Below, one piece after another: positions 8,424 to 15,322 of a stretch of DNA of 15,322 bases. The stretch's first letter is position 1; every line of letters starts with the position of its first letter. The position numbers and the translations under genes were made by a program. The notes beneath the pieces are model-generated. The model was not told where the DNA came from and searched no databases. It saw nothing but the letters and a program-made list of their open reading frames with translations. Origin of the DNA: an uncultured Collinsella sp. (GTDB taxonomy: Bacteria > Actinomycetota > Coriobacteriia > Coriobacteriales > Coriobacteriaceae); assembly GCA_902465105.1 (NCBI GenBank), contig CABQLM010000049.1, forward strand, positions 1-15,322, written 5' to 3'.

Positions 8424-9076
8424 CTAAGCCCGTAACGTAGATGTGCAAACTTCCGAAACGCCTTGCGCGGCATAGTGCGTATAAACTTCGTCAACCGCCT
8501 CAGAAATATCTGAGTATCGCGCCGGGTCAAAAGCATACGATGTCGCAGCTATACCCTGCACCCATTCGGAACGCGGATTAATTGAATAGCCACACAGCAT
8601 CATCATACATGCATCTAGACCTGATTTCCCAAGTATCCGACGTATTGATGAGAGCATCGCGGGTCGCCCCTGCACCATCGTCGTCACCCCTATTAGCAGT
8701 ATTTACCGTTTTTCTCTAAATGCGTATCGCCACCCTTAAGAATACGAAGTGTTTTATCCAGACCCGATTGTCCTCCATCTCAAACGAAGGGATAAGGAAT
8801 CTCATCCGGAATCGGCAGTAACGGAGGATTCACAACGACAAGCGAAAAACATGAGTCATCTCTCAGAGGGGAGTAAAGGCTCCCCTCAAGCACCCTAGTT
8901 TCGTCATCCAAAGAGTTGATGGCAGTGTTTTTCTTACAAAGGTCGACAACAAAAGGGTTGATTTCTACAGATGTTACATCCATGCCACAGTTGGTAAGTA
9001 TCAGGCCCTGTATTCTGGGGCCAGAACACAAATCGAGAGCCTTCCGTGCGCTCTGCGGTGTAAGGCGCCAATCTCA
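8424..9076 (-). pseudogene. Decayed SAM-dependent methyltransferase gene
   Basis: Parts of a class I methyltransferase are recognisable across two frames. From 9073 downward the reading is L-T-P-Q-S-A-R-K-A, then motif I ALDLCSGPRIQGL, then VEINPFVV (motif II) and VVVNPPLLPIPDEIPYPFV (motif IV, NPP). It meets a TGA at 8777-8779, continues in frame as DGGQSGLDKTLRILKGGD, and shifts frame near 8705 to the C-terminal part LLIGVTTMVQGRPAMLSSI, ending at 8424. A further TGA (9074-9076) cuts off the N-terminus. At least two in-frame stops plus one frameshift mean it is inactive. The motif order resembles the HemK/PrmC-like group. It may once have served the same pathway as the neighbouring exporter; that is inference. 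Confidence 0.85.
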
Positions 9077-9373
9077 GCAAATCTGTCCCACAATACTGCG
9101 CTGAAGAACAAGACGGAACCCCTGAGCCAAACTCCCCTATACCTTATTAAGGCTAAGACAGGCAAGTTCACGCACCCGGCATATTCCAGAATAACATCCT
9201 ATTGTTTTAGATGCTCTACAAGCATGAACAGCCGCGAATCGGAAAGATCTTCTAGTTTCGCCCCGACTGACCGCCAAGGGCCAAAATGGCCCCTCCATCC
9301 CCGGGCGACTGGCTCTGGCGCGCCGAGGAGTGTCCCCAAGTGCCGGCAGAAAAGAAACGTCCCTATCTGCCGG
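9077..9373. other. Junction region: faint methyltransferase remains, then repeat next to the FHA gene
   Basis: Minus-strand fragments here read like further N-terminal pieces of the methyltransferase in shifting frames, for example RLFMLVEHLKQ ending near 9199 and WLRGSVLFFSAVLWDRF near 9090-9130. Each is interrupted, so no intact gene exists. Base composition changes to host-like between about 9230 and 9330, marking the right border of the island. Confidence 0.4.
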
Positions 9374-9374
9374 C
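9332..9374. repeat. Hairpin/direct-repeat element 3' of the FHA gene
   Basis: GCCGGCAG (9342-9349) and CTGCCGGC (9367-9374) form an 8-bp inverted repeat around a 17-base loop. The same segment also contains two direct copies of a 16-base unit, GTCCC...TGCCGGC, at 9332-9347 and 9359-9374. The minus strand of the loop reads ATAGGGACGTTT, similar to ATAGGGACTG in the element at 2556-2622. It overlaps the FHA stop codon by one base. REP-like element or terminator are both possible. Confidence 0.6.
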
Positions 9375-10312
9375 TAGAGAGCACCGAAGAGGATGGCGTA
9401 GGTAGTGGATTCGCCGAGCTTGAGCTCGTCGCCGGGATTGAGTTGGGCGGAACGGCCGGGCTCGACCTGAATGCAGACGCGCGTGGCCCCGTTTACCACC
9501 ACGGTTCCGTTGGTGGACGACAAGTCCTCGACGTGCCAGATATTTTGAGCATCGCACCAGATATGGGCATGGCGGGCCGAGACATCGTCGCCGACGTCGG
9601 TAATATCGCCCTCACCAGTGGCCAGCGCGCCAATCTCAACACCCTGCTCGCTCGGCTGAATCCAGCGCGGGGCGCTCACGACAAAACTGTTTTGTACGCG
9701 CAGCAAGCCCAAGGGGTGCGCCGGGGCGGGTTCGCGTTCGCCCGCGGTCATCGACATGCCAAGCGAACGCGGCGTGGATGTGCCTCCGCCACAGGTCGCG
9801 TGCGCGTAGTCGATGGCATAGTTCACCGAGGACCGCACATCCGCCGAACAACCGACGGCGACAAACAGCACCAGCACGGCCTCGGCGCGCTCGGCGGGCA
9901 TGAGTTCCGCCGCCTGGGACAGGCGATCGAGCGCGTTGCGATAGAGATTCGTGTCTTGGTGGCACTCTTCGAGCGCGCGTACCATCGGTTCACCTGCAGG
10001 ACCGCACACCATATTGATCACAGCCGTGGAGTCCATGGGATTGCGCTGGCGCAGGGCCAGTTGCGACATAATACGCGCAGCCGAGGTACCGTATTCGGCA
10101 AAGTAGCGCTGCTGAAGCGTGCCGACCGGCGCGCGAACGATAAAGCGGGAAACCCAAGAGCGATCGGCGGCTCGGCTCTGCGGGCTGCGGCCGTCGGCGA
10201 GCGGACGGGACGAAAGCACCAAGCCGCACAGCTCGATATGGCTCAGATGCGCCGCGCGCTTAAAGATGTCAAACATGGCCCCGCATGGGGTGAGCTCAAC
10301 TTGAGATGCCAT
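9374..10312 (-). CDS. FHA-domain protein (312 residues), last gene of the kinase operon
   Basis: The C-terminal 110 residues are a forkhead-associated domain, which binds phosphothreonine peptides. Visible core motifs are the IGALATGEG strand, SARHAH (245-250) and LSSTNGT (264-270), with the conserved Ser/Arg/His and Asn. Residues 1-170 have no domain that I recognise and look mostly helical and soluble. ATG 10312 lies only 3 bp past the kinase stop, and AAGGAGG sits across the kinase's last codons, so translation is probably coupled. The natural inference is that the FHA domain reads phosphorylations made by the upstream kinase. A divergent copy of residues about 170-312 sits at the far side of the island (2638-3063), so this gene is the site of the rearrangement. 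No signal peptide is seen. Confidence 0.88.
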   Translation of the reverse strand: MASQVELTPCGAMFDIFKRAAHLSHIELCGLVLSSRPLADGRSPQSRAADRSWVSRFIVRAPVGTLQQRYFAEYGTSAARIMSQLALRQRNPMDSTAVINMVCGPAGEPMVRALEECHQDTNLYRNALDRLSQAAELMPAERAEAVLVLFVAVGCSADVRSSVNYAIDYAHATCGGGTSTPRSLGMSMTAGEREPAPAHPLGLLRVQNSFVVSAPRWIQPSEQGVEIGALATGEGDITDVGDDVSARHAHIWCDAQNIWHVEDLSSTNGTVVVNGATRVCIQVEPGRSAQLNPGDELKLGESTTYAILFGAL

Positions 10313-10315
10313 GAC

Positions 10316-12160
10316 CTAGGCCTCCTTGGTCGTAGAAATAGAATCGGACGATACTTCGACAGGTCCGCCAAAAGTACGGGCAGCTGCGGCTCCACCGGCA
10401 AGCGGAGTCGCCATCTGGGCTTTTGTGCGTCGCGGTGCCGAAACGGGAAGTTCAAAGGCAAAGCCCATCGCAAGCAAAAACCACGTAAGCGTATAGGTTG
10501 CAACCAGAGCGGCAACAAGGCCACCCATCACGGCGCGTTGGGAAAATACGCTACATGCAGCCACAACCAGCACCGGAACCTCGCAGGCAGAAAGCGCAAG
10601 CACACCCTGCAGGAAGCCCGAGCGCCGATCGCGCGCAAGTGCCCCCGCGGCAACGCCGGCTATGCCTGGCAGCGCCAACGCCAGTGCGGCAATAATACCC
10701 GGTAGCGACCCAGACCACACGAGCGATCCCAAAGTCGCCGTCACGCGAGCGCCCGACGCCAGCAGCGCGGCCGAAACCACGACCACAGCCCAAACCACGC
10801 TGCAAACGACCGCCGCACCGATCATCGCCGCGCGACGAACCGCGCAGCCAGACGCATCCATGGGGCACGGCGTGAGCGGCTCGCCGCGGAGCGAACGACC
10901 GACATTTTGCGCATAGTGGTCACAAAACGCCGAGAGCGCCGCCTCGACCGCCGCCGGCTCGGGACGATCTTTTTGATGGCTGGACAGACAGGCCGTCACC
11001 ACGTCGAACAGCTGGGCATCGACAAACGCCAGCGCATCGCGTAGCTCTTCGGAATCCGGCTCAAGCCCTAGCTGCTGGGCCTGCTCGGCCGCGGCGAGCG
11101 CCACATCGGGCTCACGACGGAGCAGCTGAGTCAAATCGCAACCGGGCGCATGGGCACCAATGGGATAGTCGGGCCGTGTGTCCATCTTGAGACGGTAGGG
11201 GCTCGCGATGTCGCGCGTCTTTTTGCGCGAACCCGAGGTGCCCGAAGTGCTCGGCGCGGCTTCGTATGGCGCGACGCCGGCAATGAGCTCGTAAACCGTA
11301 CTTGCCGCGGCATAGACGTCAATCGCCGGCGACATACGCAAAGCGCGCAGGTCGGGAATATCGTCGGTGAGCATCTCGGGCGGGGCATAGGCAACCGTCG
11401 CGCGACGCAGCGTGGCATAGCGCTCCGTAAACGACGCCATGCCGCCGGTACCGGCCACGGCCGACGCAGGCTCGAGCGCCAGCGACGAGCCAAAGTCGAT
11501 CAGGCACAGGTCAAAGGTGCCCTCGGCAAGCTGCCGGTCAAGCGGTAGACGCGCCGTACGCACCATAATATTAGCGGGCGAGATATCGCGATGGACAAAG
11601 CCCTCACCCACCAGGCTCATACGGCAGAGCAGATCGAACAGGTCGCGACCCAGACGCGCCGCCACAAGCGGCGACAGGCGTCCGGCATCGTCCACGGCGA
11701 GTCGCGAACGCAAGCGGGCAAGTGTCTCGCCCTCGACCCATTCCATGACAATTGCAGGCACACCGTCGACCTCGCCCCAGCCATAGAGGCGGGGAAAGCC
11801 CTTAAGGCCCGAAAGGGCGCGATGGCATTCGTATTCCTCGCGAAACGCCGCCTTGAACTTGGCGACCAGCGCCTCGTGAGCGGCATCGTCATCAAACTCA
11901 TCGCGCGTCGGCAAGATGAGCTGCTTGAGTGCCACTGCCTCGCCTTGGGCGTTGACGGCACGCGTCACGCGGCCGATACCGCCACGGCGCATGGTGGCAT
12001 CGTCGGCAAACAGCATCGTAAAACGACGCAGATAGGTAGGCAGTTCGTCCTGACCGAGCGCAATGGCCGGCTCAAACCCGTCGACACGCGCCAGGCGCAG
12101 GCCGACCATGGGATCGCGACCGAGCGATTGTGGTGTGGTAGATGCAAGATCGGTCATCAT
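10316..12160 (-). CDS. Membrane-anchored serine/threonine protein kinase (614 residues)
   Basis: This is a Hanks-type kinase that phosphorylates Ser/Thr on proteins. Residues about 50-270 carry the kinase core: glycine loop RRGGIGRV (59-66), VALK with Lys79, a helix-C Glu around 108, HRDISPANI (190-198; Asp192, Asn197), DFG (222-224) and APPE (259-262), so it looks active. The stretch 300-330 is Ser/Lys-rich and may be a linker. Four hydrophobic spans follow at about 446-467, 481-508, 516-539 and 544-570, then a cytoplasmic tail. There is no PASTA repeat, so it is not a classic PknB. Its ATG overlaps the previous gene's stop by 4 bp (ATGA), which implies coupled translation. FHA and kinase genes as neighbours commonly work as writer and reader. 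The substrate is unknown. Confidence 0.93.
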   Translation of the reverse strand: MMTDLASTTPQSLGRDPMVGLRLARVDGFEPAIALGQDELPTYLRRFTMLFADDATMRRGGIGRVTRAVNAQGEAVALKQLILPTRDEFDDDAAHEALVAKFKAAFREEYECHRALSGLKGFPRLYGWGEVDGVPAIVMEWVEGETLARLRSRLAVDDAGRLSPLVAARLGRDLFDLLCRMSLVGEGFVHRDISPANIMVRTARLPLDRQLAEGTFDLCLIDFGSSLALEPASAVAGTGGMASFTERYATLRRATVAYAPPEMLTDDIPDLRALRMSPAIDVYAAASTVYELIAGVAPYEAAPSTSGTSGSRKKTRDIASPYRLKMDTRPDYPIGAHAPGCDLTQLLRREPDVALAAAEQAQQLGLEPDSEELRDALAFVDAQLFDVVTACLSSHQKDRPEPAAVEAALSAFCDHYAQNVGRSLRGEPLTPCPMDASGCAVRRAAMIGAAVVCSVVWAVVVVSAALLASGARVTATLGSLVWSGSLPGIIAALALALPGIAGVAAGALARDRRSGFLQGVLALSACEVPVLVVAACSVFSQRAVMGGLVAALVATYTLTWFLLAMGFAFELPVSAPRRTKAQMATPLAGGAAAARTFGGPVEVSSDSISTTKEA

Positions 12161-13062
12161 AGGGCAAGCGCCGCCACGTTATTGTTGAAGTTACCGAGCG
12201 CGACGTCATCATCGCCGTAATGGCCGACCCATTGACATAGGTTGGTGTAACAGCCCCACAGATTGGCATACTGCTGATACCACTTTGACCGGGGCGAGAA
12301 TGTCTGACGACCGAACTCGGCTCGAATGACAAACATCTCCCCGACCAGACTGTCGCACGGTCTGGGATCTCCCGTAGAGTTATAGGTCGAGACCACGTCA
12401 TTGGCACGAGAAACATAGCCGTCGAGCATGTTGTACTTGGTCACAAGCCAGCTGTGAATGCTCTCTTCCTCAGCAGCGGAAAGGCCACCGGAGTTTGCAT
12501 CGTTGTCAGTGTTGCCGCCCGTCGAACCGCCGTTTCAAGACCCTCCGGTAGAGGAACCCGACCCAGAGCCGCCGCCCGAACTCGACGAATCCGAGCCGGA
12601 GCCAGAAGTATCCGAGCTACCGGGCTTTCCGGACTGCTGGGCGTCCTGCTCCTTCTGCTGCTCGACCTTATTCACCGTTGCCGCCACGCTATTGTTGGAC
12701 AACCGATCGATGATCTTGGTGTTGGTGAGCACGATGGTTTTGCCATTGGCAAGCGTGACTTCGTTGTCCGGGGCCTCGGCGCCGTCCGCATCGTCGGTGC
12801 CAAACACAATATGCCCGACCACACTTGCCCAAGCATATCCAGTCGTGGTACCCAAATCACTTTTGACCTCATGCCCCACGCGCGGTTCGCGTGCGGCATG
12901 CGCCTGCATCATGGACGGCACGGTCATGCCATAGGCAGAAACGCCAGCTATGACCAGCACCAGCGAGCACGATAGCAGTGCGTACGCCCGCGGCGCCAAG
13001 CCCAGTCGGCGTCGCATGCGCACCGCGGCGCCGCGCTTTGTCTGAGTGCCACCGGGCCGCAT
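12157..13062 (-). pseudogene. Membrane-anchored exported protein split by an in-frame TGA
   Basis: One 302-codon frame is interrupted by a single TGA at 12535-12537 (codon 176). The N-terminal half has a basic start (RMRRRLGLAPR), one membrane span at about 26-45, then a probably extracytoplasmic part ending in a Gly/Ser-rich linker. The frame continues directly as NGGSTGGNTD and a folded-looking domain containing SKWYQQYANLWGCYTNLCQW, up to the 4-bp overlap with the kinase gene. The start ATG 13062 follows GGAGGAG by 5 nt. The TGA lies inside the linker, where a GGA glycine would fit, so one base change explains it. It may be a real nonsense mutation, a sequence error, or two polypeptides if the second part restarts (for example at GTG 12444). 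Its role may be to sense outside signals for the kinase operon; I do not recognise the family. Confidence 0.75.
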
Positions 13063-13084
13063 GCGTTCTCCTCCAACAAAAACA

Positions 13085-13102
13085 CGCCGCTCAGAAGCGG
13101 CG
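13085..13102 (-). terminator. Intrinsic terminator in the leader of the kinase operon
   Basis: On the minus strand CGCCGCT-TCTG-AGCGGCG forms a 7-bp GC-rich stem with a 4-base loop, followed by TGTTTTTGTT. It ends about 10 bp before the GGAGGAG ribosome site. Either it ends the recR transcript, or, if the promoter at 13127-13155 is real, it lies inside the operon's own leader and would act as an attenuator. Confidence 0.75.
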
Positions 13103-13126
13103 CATTCATTCAAATCCATATTTGAG

Positions 13127-13155
13127 TGTATCAGCGAACCAAAAAAGTTGCGCAA
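13127..13155 (-). promoter_or_regulatory. Candidate promoter of the kinase operon
   Basis: On the minus strand TTGCGC (13155-13150) and GATACA (13132-13127) are separated by exactly 17 bp, with a T-rich spacer. The -10 is a weak match. The site lies in the 245-bp gap after recR and upstream of the hairpin at 13085-13102. Confidence 0.35.
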
Positions 13156-13307
13156 CGAATGGACAAATTAAGGATGCGAGCGGAAGCATCCATGCGATAA
13201 GCGGATACGAAGCATCTTTGTTGCACAACAAACTCACAGTCGCACGGGGAAATTATGACTACCCCGTGCGTCGCGAGGAAAACATACGGCAGGAGCAGGC
13301 TCGCCAC

Positions 13308-13904
13308 CTAAATCGCGCGGCGGGCCTCGATAGCGCGGCCAAGCGTAAGCTCGTCGGCATACTCCAAGTCGCCGCCCACGGGAAGGCCGCTTGCCAGACG
13401 CGACACCTCGGCGCCCAACGGCTTGATGGTACGGGCCAGATAGCTCGCCGTGGTCTCGCCCTCAATATTGGGGTTGGTGGCGATGATGACCTCGTGGATG
13501 TCCTCGTGGCCCAAGCGTGCCAGCAGCTCTCGAATGTGCAGCTGCTCGGGGCCAATCTTGTCCATGGGACTGATCACGCCGCCCAATACGTGGTAGAGGC
13601 CGTGGTAGCTGCCCGTGCGCTCAATCGCCTGGACATCGCGCGGCTCGCCCACCACGCAAATGCGAGTGGTATCGCGCATCGGGTCCTGGCAGATGGAGCA
13701 CTCGTCGGCCGTGGCGTAGTTAAAGCAACGGCTGCAAAAGTGGACCTCCTGCTTAACCTCCAGGATGGCCTCGGCCAGGCGGCGGGCCTCCTCGGCATCG
13801 GCCTCCAACAGGTAATAGGCGATGCGCTGGGCCGACTTGGGACCAATGCCCGGCAGACGGCCCAGCTCATCGAGCAGTTTTTGCAGACTGTGATTTGCAC
13901 TCAT
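13308..13904 (-). CDS. recR: Recombination mediator protein RecR (198 residues)
   Basis: RecR works with RecF/RecO to load RecA on gapped DNA. The frame starts [20 protein letters not shown], with the helix-hairpin-helix [17 protein letters not shown] (17-33). A four-Cys zinc site follows (C57, C60, C69, C72), then the Toprim domain with ICVVGEP (82-88) and the conserved ATNPNIEGE. The length is normal for the family. It begins 13 bp after the ybaB stop, in the common ybaB-recR arrangement. The final residues [10 protein letters not shown] are typical of the C-terminus. It appears intact. Confidence 0.98.
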   Translation of the reverse strand: MSANHSLQKLLDELGRLPGIGPKSAQRIAYYLLEADAEEARRLAEAILEVKQEVHFCSRCFNYATADECSICQDPMRDTTRICVVGEPRDVQAIERTGSYHGLYHVLGGVISPMDKIGPEQLHIRELLARLGHEDIHEVIIATNPNIEGETTASYLARTIKPLGAEVSRLASGLPVGGDLEYADELTLGRAIEARRAI

Positions 13905-13917
13905 ATATATGCGTGTC

Positions 13918-14238
13918 TTAGAACGGCATGCCCGGGATGTTGAGGCCGCCGGTGATGGCGCCCATCTGCTTGTTGGCGAGCTCGTTGACGCCGCGGACGG
14001 CCTCGTTGACGGCAGCCATGATCATGTCCTGCAGCATATCGACGTCCTCGGGATCGAGCGCATCGGGGTCGATGGTGAGGTTGACGAGCTCCATCTCGCC
14101 GTTAACGGTCACCTTGACCATACCGCCGCCGGCAGAGGCGTCGACGGTCTGGGACTTGAGGTTCTCCTGCGCGGCGGCAAGCTGCTCCTGCATCTTGCGA
14201 GCCTGCTTCATCATCTGCTGCATGTTCATACCGGCCAT
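13918..14238 (-). CDS. ybaB: YbaB/EbfC family nucleoid-associated protein (106 residues)
   Basis: This is a small DNA-binding protein of the YbaB/EbfC family, which forms dimers and coats the nucleoid. The start [20 protein letters not shown] is the typical long N-terminal helix, and the centre has the family pattern [20 protein letters not shown], then the acidic [19 protein letters not shown] precedes ATG 14238 by 5 nt. It is transcribed into recR. In many bacteria dnaX lies directly upstream; here dnaX is also on the same strand but about 840 bp away, with a plus-strand gene in between, so ybaB-recR needs its own promoter. Confidence 0.96.
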   Translation of the reverse strand: MAGMNMQQMMKQARKMQEQLAAAQENLKSQTVDASAGGGMVKVTVNGEMELVNLTIDPDALDPEDVDMLQDMIMAAVNEAVRGVNELANKQMGAITGGLNIPGMPF

Positions 14239-14400
14239 GATGGCTCCTTTACGTGCGGCCGCGCGACAAGCTGCAAGGGCAGCCGGAGCACGGCGGGACT
14301 TTCAAACTCAAAAATCGTACCACGGCGCGGGGCAAGCAAGCGGGGCGGACACGCTACCTCAGTCGATATACATGCTCTGGAGTGCAAGCCGCGCCCAAAG

Positions 14401-14435
14401 ATTATGCAAAGTTGAATAATTCGCATCTGCATAAT
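14401..14435. promoter_or_regulatory. Candidate operator: TGCATAAT inverted repeat
   Basis: ATTATGCA at 14401-14408 and TGCATAAT at 14428-14435 are perfect reverse complements with a 19-base gap, and the intervening TGAATAATTC adds a third, similar half-site. The spacing of centres is about 27 bp, so the two arms lie roughly on one face over two and a half turns. Arginine-repressor boxes have a similar look (TGAAT/ATTCA), but nothing nearby is an arginine gene. Confidence 0.25.
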
Positions 14436-14538
14436 ATTTAAAGCTAAATCTTGTAGAGCCGGAATCCGACATTTAATGCGTACCACTAAATGGCTAAATG
14501 CCGAGCCACTACTCGAGGCGGCGCTCATGACGGCGAGG

Positions 14539-14544
14539 TATAAT
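14539..14544 (+). promoter_or_regulatory. -10 box TATAAT of the plus-strand membrane gene
   Basis: A perfect TATAAT lies 35 bp before the ATG at 14579. No -35 hexamer is visible at 16-18 bp (the sequence there is GC-rich), so an activator may be needed or the box may be fortuitous. Confidence 0.35.
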
Positions 14545-14578
14545 TTGATTGCCATAGATAGTAATTTGGAGGTGCCCC

Positions 14579-15052
14579 ATGAATGCCCCCAACGCGCTCC
14601 AAAACATCCGCTCAAAACACCCCGTTGCATATGTGGTTCTCTATCTCTTTGTCGGCTAGGCATTGCTGGTTGTCATCACCCATGCCATAGCTTTTGGAGC
14701 AGAACTGCTGATAGCCAGCTCGGACCAGCCCGTCGTCAAATGGGAGACGACCGATGAGTGCACCGACGGAACCCGAACCGTCTACTACAACAGCCCGTCC
14801 CTCTATCAAGAGTTCAAGGTCAAGATAAAGGACTTCAAGATTGTCGATGCCGAGCTAGGCGTTTATTTGGCAATCGGAGCAACCATTAACGCCGAGCAAG
14901 TCGAGTACACGGACAGCCATGCGACGTATCGTATCGACCTCAGCATCCTAGGCCGACCGTCACGCACCTGTCTGCTCAAATGCGACATACGCGGCACCAC
15001 GTTGCACATGTCCGAAATACAGATGCGCCCGGGCAAAGAGATCTCTTCTTGA
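14579..15052 (+). pseudogene. Small membrane protein gene with an in-frame TAG
   Basis: A 158-codon frame starts at ATG 14579, with GGAGG 6 nt before it, and is broken only by TAG at 14657-14659 (codon 27). Around the stop the protein would read VAYVVLYLFVG-x-ALLVVITHAI, a membrane span, in which TGG (Trp) to TAG is the simplest single change. The rest is a polar domain of about 110 residues with ordinary composition (WETTDECTDGTRTVYYNS onward) and ends EISS. It runs convergently towards dnaX and stops 21 bp short of it. I do not recognise the family. It could be a recent pseudogene or a sequence error; a restart after the stop (GTT/ATG-like codons near 14663) would lose half of the membrane span. 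Confidence 0.65.
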
Positions 15053-15073
15053 GCAGCATACCCGCCCGCACGG

Positions 15074-15322
15074 TTACTCCACCGGCTTGAAGATGGTGGA
15101 CTGACCGAAGACGCTGCGGATGAGGGCCTTGGCCTCATCCTCGGTCTGCGGGATGCTCGGGGCTGCGCCCTGATGGCCGAAGGGGCTGCCAGCACCGGGA
15201 TTGGATTCCCAGGGAGCGGCGGGGACGTCGTCGTTTGCAGAGGCTGCGGGTGCCACAGCAGCGGCCTTGGTCGCGGACGCCGCACCCGGCACGTCGAACG
15301 GGGGCAGATTGTCCCCGCCGGC
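15074..15322 (-). CDS. dnaX: C-terminal 82 residues of a DNA polymerase III tau-type subunit
   Basis: Only the 3' end is in the window. The frame is open from the edge (AGGDNLPPFDVPGAAS) through an Ala/Pro-rich linker to the compact end TEDEAKALIRSVFGQSTIFK, stopping at TAA 15074-15076. A low-complexity Ala/Pro linker followed by a short acidic/hydrophobic end with an FG turn is usual for the tau C-terminus, and the ybaB-recR pair downstream is the standard partner of dnaX. The ATPase domain lies outside the window, so the call depends on context and the terminal segment. Confidence 0.75.
   Translation of the reverse strand, partial: AGGDNLPPFDVPGAASATKAAAVAPAASANDDVPAAPWESNPGAGSPFGHQGAAPSIPQTEDEAKALIRSVFGQSTIFKPVE

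Larger units (their letters stand above)
14239..14578. other. Divergent control region between ybaB and the plus-strand membrane gene
   Basis: This must carry the ybaB-recR promoter and that of the plus-strand gene at 14579. An 8-bp inverted repeat ATTATGCA (14401-14408) / TGCATAAT (14428-14435) spans an AT-rich segment that also contains TTGAATAATTCGCAT. No signal-recognition-particle RNA motif (GGAAGGAAGCA type) or tRNA is visible, although the former is sometimes found next to dnaX. Confidence 0.5.

Noticed and set aside
3112..9330. An integrase or recombinase that would make the island self-mobile
   Set aside because: Apart from the IS110-like scrap no recombinase motif is visible, so movement by homologous recombination at the FHA tail is the simpler explanation.
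9224..10705. 493-codon open frame on the plus strand
   Set aside because: It lies opposite the FHA and kinase genes and its translation is basic and low-complexity, as expected for a shadow frame in high-GC DNA.
11591..12220. 209-codon plus-strand frame over the kinase gene
   Set aside because: It is antisense to conserved kinase motifs and has no ribosome site or domain.
12535..12537. Selenocysteine or a reassigned TGA codon
   Set aside because: The site lies in a Gly/Ser linker, with no redox motif and no evident insertion hairpin. TGA ends other genes here, including the transporter, and the second interrupted gene uses TAG.
14226..14663. 145-codon minus-strand frame upstream of ybaB
   Set aside because: It overlaps the ybaB start and the plus-strand membrane gene, and has no recognisable motif; ybaB's own ribosome site and start are clear.

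Overview
The window looks like chromosomal DNA from a high-GC actinobacterium of the class Coriobacteriia, most likely a gut Collinsella or close relative. The grounds are a pyruvate:ferredoxin oxidoreductase (anaerobe), high-GC Ser/Thr kinase and FHA genes, a dnaX / ybaB / recR neighbourhood, and repeated intergenic hairpin motifs that I remember from this group. The genus is inferred and was not tested.

Layout. (1) 1-2158, minus strand: nifJ, 5' part only, running off the left edge. (2) 2159-3110: a 22-bp perfect inverted repeat, then a truncated copy of the 3' end of an FHA-domain gene. (3) About 3090-9330: an AT-richer accessory island. It holds a radical SAM/SPASM enzyme, two Cys/Asp-rich sister precursor peptides and a 35-residue membrane peptide (all plus strand), then an IS110-type transposase scrap, a fused permease-ATPase ABC exporter (minus) and a decayed methyltransferase gene (minus). 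(4) 9374-13062, minus strand: a signalling operon made of a membrane-anchored protein split by an in-frame TGA, a Ser/Thr protein kinase with four membrane helices, and the full-length FHA protein. (5) 13308-15322: recR, ybaB and the 3' end of dnaX, all minus strand, with one small plus-strand membrane-protein gene (split by an in-frame TAG) between ybaB and dnaX.

The main find is the island. The two precursors share the N-terminus MKHIHP, which recalls the MKHI start of SCIFF peptides. Their cores carry repeated C-x3-D units like those of freyrasin, the C-beta thioether ranthipeptide. The adjacent enzyme has the CxxxCxxC radical SAM motif and an eight-Cys SPASM-type C-terminus. Together they make a plausible ranthipeptide pathway: the enzyme would join Cys sulfurs to Asp side-chain carbons, and the ABC exporter may move the product out.

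The island sits between two direct copies (about 430 bp) of the FHA gene's 3' end, so it appears to have entered at, or been swapped into, this gene. Recombination between the copies would delete about 6.7 kb. The island is partly decayed (methyltransferase, IS scrap, FHA stub), while the radical SAM gene, both precursors and the exporter remain open.
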